A DNA stretch of 39,067 bases, from positions 1 through 39,067 of the forward strand of contig CALZAE010000014.1 of assembly GCA_945612235.1 (NCBI GenBank), written 5' to 3'. This stretch comes from an uncultured Gammaproteobacteria bacterium (GTDB lineage Bacteria; Pseudomonadota; Gammaproteobacteria; Pseudomonadales; Pseudomonadaceae). Shown here in pieces: positions 36,933-39,067 of the stretch. The notes below the pieces were generated by a model that did not search any database, had not been told where the DNA came from, and saw only the letters and a program-made list of their open reading frames with translations. The first letter of the stretch is position 1; every line of letters begins with the position of its first letter. A program made the position numbers and the translations under genes.

Positions 36933-36958
36933 AAAGCTCAGCCCCAAGGCTGGGCTTT
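36933..36958 (+). other. Stem-loop between spuE and spuF
   Basis: AAAGCTCAGCC (36933-36943) pairs with GGCTGGGCTTT (36948-36958), 11 pairs with one wobble and the tetraloop CCAA, followed by CTGC rather than a T-run. It is a partial terminator or stabiliser separating receptor genes from the ATPase/permease genes. Confidence 0.65.
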
Positions 36959-36976
36959 CTGCATTTGGAGAACTCT

Positions 36977-38131
36977 ATGGCAATAGCCTCAGGCGCGTAC
37001 AAGAAAGCACTCGCTAACTTGCAAAAGCCCAAAGACGTCTTAGTAAATATTGAGCGCGTCACCAAGTACTTTGATGACACCCTAGCGGTGGACGAAGTTT
37101 CGCTGAAAATTAATAAAGGCGAAATTTTTGCCCTGCTCGGTGGCTCAGGTTCAGGTAAATCAACTTTGCTAAGGATGTTGGCTGGTTTTGAAACGCCGAC
37201 TGAAGGCCGCATCATTTTGGATGGCGTGGATATCACTCATATGCCGCCCTATGAGCGCCCGATTAATATGATGTTCCAGTCCTATGCGTTATTTCCGCAT
37301 ATGAGTGTTGAGCAAAATATTGCTTTTGGCTTAAAGCAAGACAGCCTGAGCAAAGAAGAAATTAATCAGCGAGTTGAGGAAATGCTGAAGCTGGTGCATA
37401 TGACTAAATATGCCAAGCGTAAACCGCATCAGTTATCCGGTGGTCAGCGTCAACGTGTTGCTTTGGCACGTTCTTTGGCTAAGCGTCCTAAGTTATTGCT
37501 GCTCGATGAGCCGATGGGTGCTTTGGATAAAAAGCTGCGCTCACAAATGCAATTGGAGTTGGTTGAGATTATTGAACGCGTGGGCGTGACCTGTGTCATG
37601 GTCACTCACGATCAAGAAGAAGCTATGACTATGGCTGAGCGTATCGCCATTATGCACCAAGGCTGGATTGCCCAAGTCGGTAGTCCGATGGATATTTATG
37701 AGACACCGGCCAGCCGTTTAGTCTGTGAGTTTATTGGTAACGTGAATCTGTTTGATGGTGAAATCATCACGGATGACTCCGACCATGCGGTGATTATTTG
37801 TCCTAAGCTAGAGCGTCCGATTTATATCGGTCACGGTATTACCAGTTTGGCGGAAAACAAACGCGTGACCTTTGCCTTGCGTCCAGAAAAACTGTTGCTG
37901 TGCAGCGCTAAGCCTGAGGATCTTGAGCACGAAGATTACAACTGGGCTAAAGGCGTTGTGCACGATATCGCCTATCTCGGTGGTCACTCGGTGTACTACG
38001 TTGAATTAGCCTCGGGCACTATTGTGCAAGCCTTTATGGCCAACTCAGAACGTAATGTGAAACGTCCGACTTGGGACGATGAAGTCTATGTGCACTGGGT
38101 GGATGACAGCGGCGTGGTATTCCAATCATGA
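36977..38131 (+). CDS. spuF: Polyamine ABC transporter ATP-binding protein SpuF/PotG
   Basis: ATPase of the polyamine importer, 384 residues from ATG at 36977 (TTGGAGA upstream; the in-frame TTG at 36965 is the ribosome site itself). Walker A is GGSGSGKS (55-62), the Q-loop is MMFQSYALFPHM, the signature is LSGGQRQRVALARSL, Walker B is LLLLDEPMGALDK, and the H-loop is MVTHDQEEAMTMA. The C-terminal extension (about 275-384) is the TOBE-like regulatory domain of the PotA/PotG type (RPEKLLL, GGHSVYYVEL). It overlaps spuG by ATGA. Confidence 0.95.
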   Translation: MAIASGAYKKALANLQKPKDVLVNIERVTKYFDDTLAVDEVSLKINKGEIFALLGGSGSGKSTLLRMLAGFETPTEGRIILDGVDITHMPPYERPINMMFQSYALFPHMSVEQNIAFGLKQDSLSKEEINQRVEEMLKLVHMTKYAKRKPHQLSGGQRQRVALARSLAKRPKLLLLDEPMGALDKKLRSQMQLELVEIIERVGVTCVMVTHDQEEAMTMAERIAIMHQGWIAQVGSPMDIYETPASRLVCEFIGNVNLFDGEIITDDSDHAVIICPKLERPIYIGHGITSLAENKRVTFALRPEKLLLCSAKPEDLEHEDYNWAKGVVHDIAYLGGHSVYYVELASGTIVQAFMANSERNVKRPTWDDEVYVHWVDDSGVVFQS

Positions 38132-39039
38132 CAGTACGCGAAAAATTACTCGGGATGTTGCCCAAGGGCCGCCATGCAGTGATTGGCGTGCCTTTTTTCT
38201 GGATGCTGCTGTTCTTCCTGCTGCCCTTTGCGATTATTCTGAAAATCAGTTTCGCTGAAGCTGATATCGCCATTCCGCCCTACACCAGTTTGACTGAGTG
38301 GGCTGATAATCAACTGACGCTACTGCTGAACTTTGGCAACTACGTCTTGCTCAGTGAAGATCAGTTGTATATTTCAGCCTATCTAGGCTCATTAAAGATT
38401 GCTTTAGTCAGTACAGTGCTGTGTTTGCTGGTGGGCTATCCGATGGCCTATGCCATTGCCCGTTCGAGTAAGCAGATGCAACCGGTGTGGCTGCTGTTGA
38501 TTATGATGCCGACTTGGACTGCATTGCTGATTCGTGTGTATGCCTGGATGGGTATTTTGAGCAATAACGGTTTACTCAATAACGCGCTGCTGTGGCTGGG
38601 CGTGATTAATGAGCCGTTGCAGATTCTCAATACCAATATCGCGGTGTATATCGGCATTGTGTATGCCTACCTGCCCTTTATGGTGTTGCCGCTCTATGCC
38701 AACTTGGTTAAGCATGACATTTCCTTGTTGGAAGCGGCATCTGACTTGGGAGCTAAAGGCACAGCCGCCTTCTGGAAAATCACTGTACCGCTATCCAAAG
38801 GCGGCATTATCGCCGGTAGTATGTTGGTGTTTATTCCGGTGGTCGGCGAGTTTGTGATTCCAGAATTGCTCGGTGGCCCAGAAACACTGATGATTGGTAA
38901 GGTGCTCTGGCAAGAGTTCTTTAACAACCGTGATTGGCCAGTGGCTGCCTCTTTGGCGGTGATTATGCTGTTGCTGTTGATGATTCCAATTATCTTGTTT
39001 AACCGTAACCAAGCCGGTGAGTTGGAGGGTAAAGCATGA
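38128..39039 (+). CDS. spuG: Polyamine ABC transporter permease SpuG/PotH
   Basis: Inner-membrane permease, 303 residues, six hydrophobic segments starting with GVPFFWMLLFFLLPFAIILKISF. The ABC coupling (EAA) loop reads EAASDLGAKGTAAFWKITVPLSKGGI, docking to SpuF. IYISAYLGSLKIALVSTVLCLLVGYPMAYAIAR opens the permease domain. It overlaps spuF and spuH by four bases each (ATGA), so the three are translated together. It forms a heterodimer with SpuH/PotI. Confidence 0.94.
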   Translation: MTVREKLLGMLPKGRHAVIGVPFFWMLLFFLLPFAIILKISFAEADIAIPPYTSLTEWADNQLTLLLNFGNYVLLSEDQLYISAYLGSLKIALVSTVLCLLVGYPMAYAIARSSKQMQPVWLLLIMMPTWTALLIRVYAWMGILSNNGLLNNALLWLGVINEPLQILNTNIAVYIGIVYAYLPFMVLPLYANLVKHDISLLEAASDLGAKGTAAFWKITVPLSKGGIIAGSMLVFIPVVGEFVIPELLGGPETLMIGKVLWQEFFNNRDWPVAASLAVIMLLLLMIPIILFNRNQAGELEGKA

Positions 39040-39067
39040 AGAAGTTCAAATTCTCCGGCTTTATGCT
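39036..39067 (+). CDS. spuH: Polyamine ABC transporter permease SpuH/PotI, N-terminal fragment
   Basis: ATG at 39036 overlaps the spuG stop and opens MKKFKFSGFM before the window ends. Only ten codons are visible, so the call rests on operon order (PotFGHI/SpuDEFGH) rather than on sequence. Confidence 0.65.
   Translation, partial: MKKFKFSGFM

Overview
The window looks like a chromosomal segment from a gammaproteobacterium of the Pseudomonadaceae, with base composition that by eye is nearer 50% GC than the 60-67% of most Pseudomonas. The evidence is protein sequence and gene order. The run mtgA-DUF423-thiS-thiG-trmB-DUF3392-hemW-rdgB-DUF4426-metW-metX-DUF167-yggT-proC-pilT, the block tRNA-rpoD-dnaG-rpsU-tsaD-plsY-folB-folK, the dctBD-dctPQM cluster, dadA-dadX-cycB and spuDEFG(H) are all recognisable from Pseudomonas aeruginosa. 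There they sit at scattered places on the chromosome. A reduced, rearranged relative such as Thiopseudomonas/Oblitimonas or a low-GC Pseudomonas is a reasonable guess, but the genus is inference.

Layout. 1-179: tail of a LysR-type regulator. 247-6655: C4-dicarboxylate two-component system DctB/DctD followed by the TRAP transporter DctP-DctQ-DctM. A sigma-54-like promoter and two tandem dyads precede dctP. 6874-9879: an EamA-family exporter, then a sodium:solute symporter with a 43-residue single-helix partner protein, preceded by an intergenic region dense in possible hairpins. 10169-14697 (minus strand): tRNA(CAU), then the macromolecular synthesis operon rpsU-dnaG-rpoD. 14895-17430: tsaD, plsY (opposite strand), folB, folK. 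17483-20442: D-amino acid dehydrogenase, alanine racemase, cytochrome c5. 20515-21845: LysE/ArgO-type exporter and iron superoxide dismutase. 21941-32696: the conserved mtgA to pilT block, with yggS absent between proC and pilT and pilU absent after pilT. 32748-33997: convergent cytochrome b561 and cytochrome c'. 33998-34610: about 600 bases without a gene. 34611 to the end: spermidine/putrescine ABC transporter with two tandem binding proteins, cut in the last gene.

How the genes work together. Four clusters import or process carbon and nitrogen sources: dicarboxylates, D-alanine/L-alanine, polyamines and the unknown SSS substrate. The central blocks are housekeeping: replication priming, transcription initiation, t6A tRNA modification, folate, thiamine thiazole, methionine, proline, and heme-radical SAM. 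I found no insertion sequence, prophage, CRISPR array, or defence or secretion cluster, so most of the window is ordinary core genome.

The interest lies in non-coding structure. The most notable items are the possible switching leader before the SSS gene (7852-8031), the tandem GGCG-N6-CGCC dyads before the dctPQM promoter, a near-palindrome spanning the dnaG stop and the likely rpoD promoter, and strong hairpins without U-tracts at gene boundaries in the dct and spu transport operons. All pairings were found by eye. No folding, alignment or database search was run.
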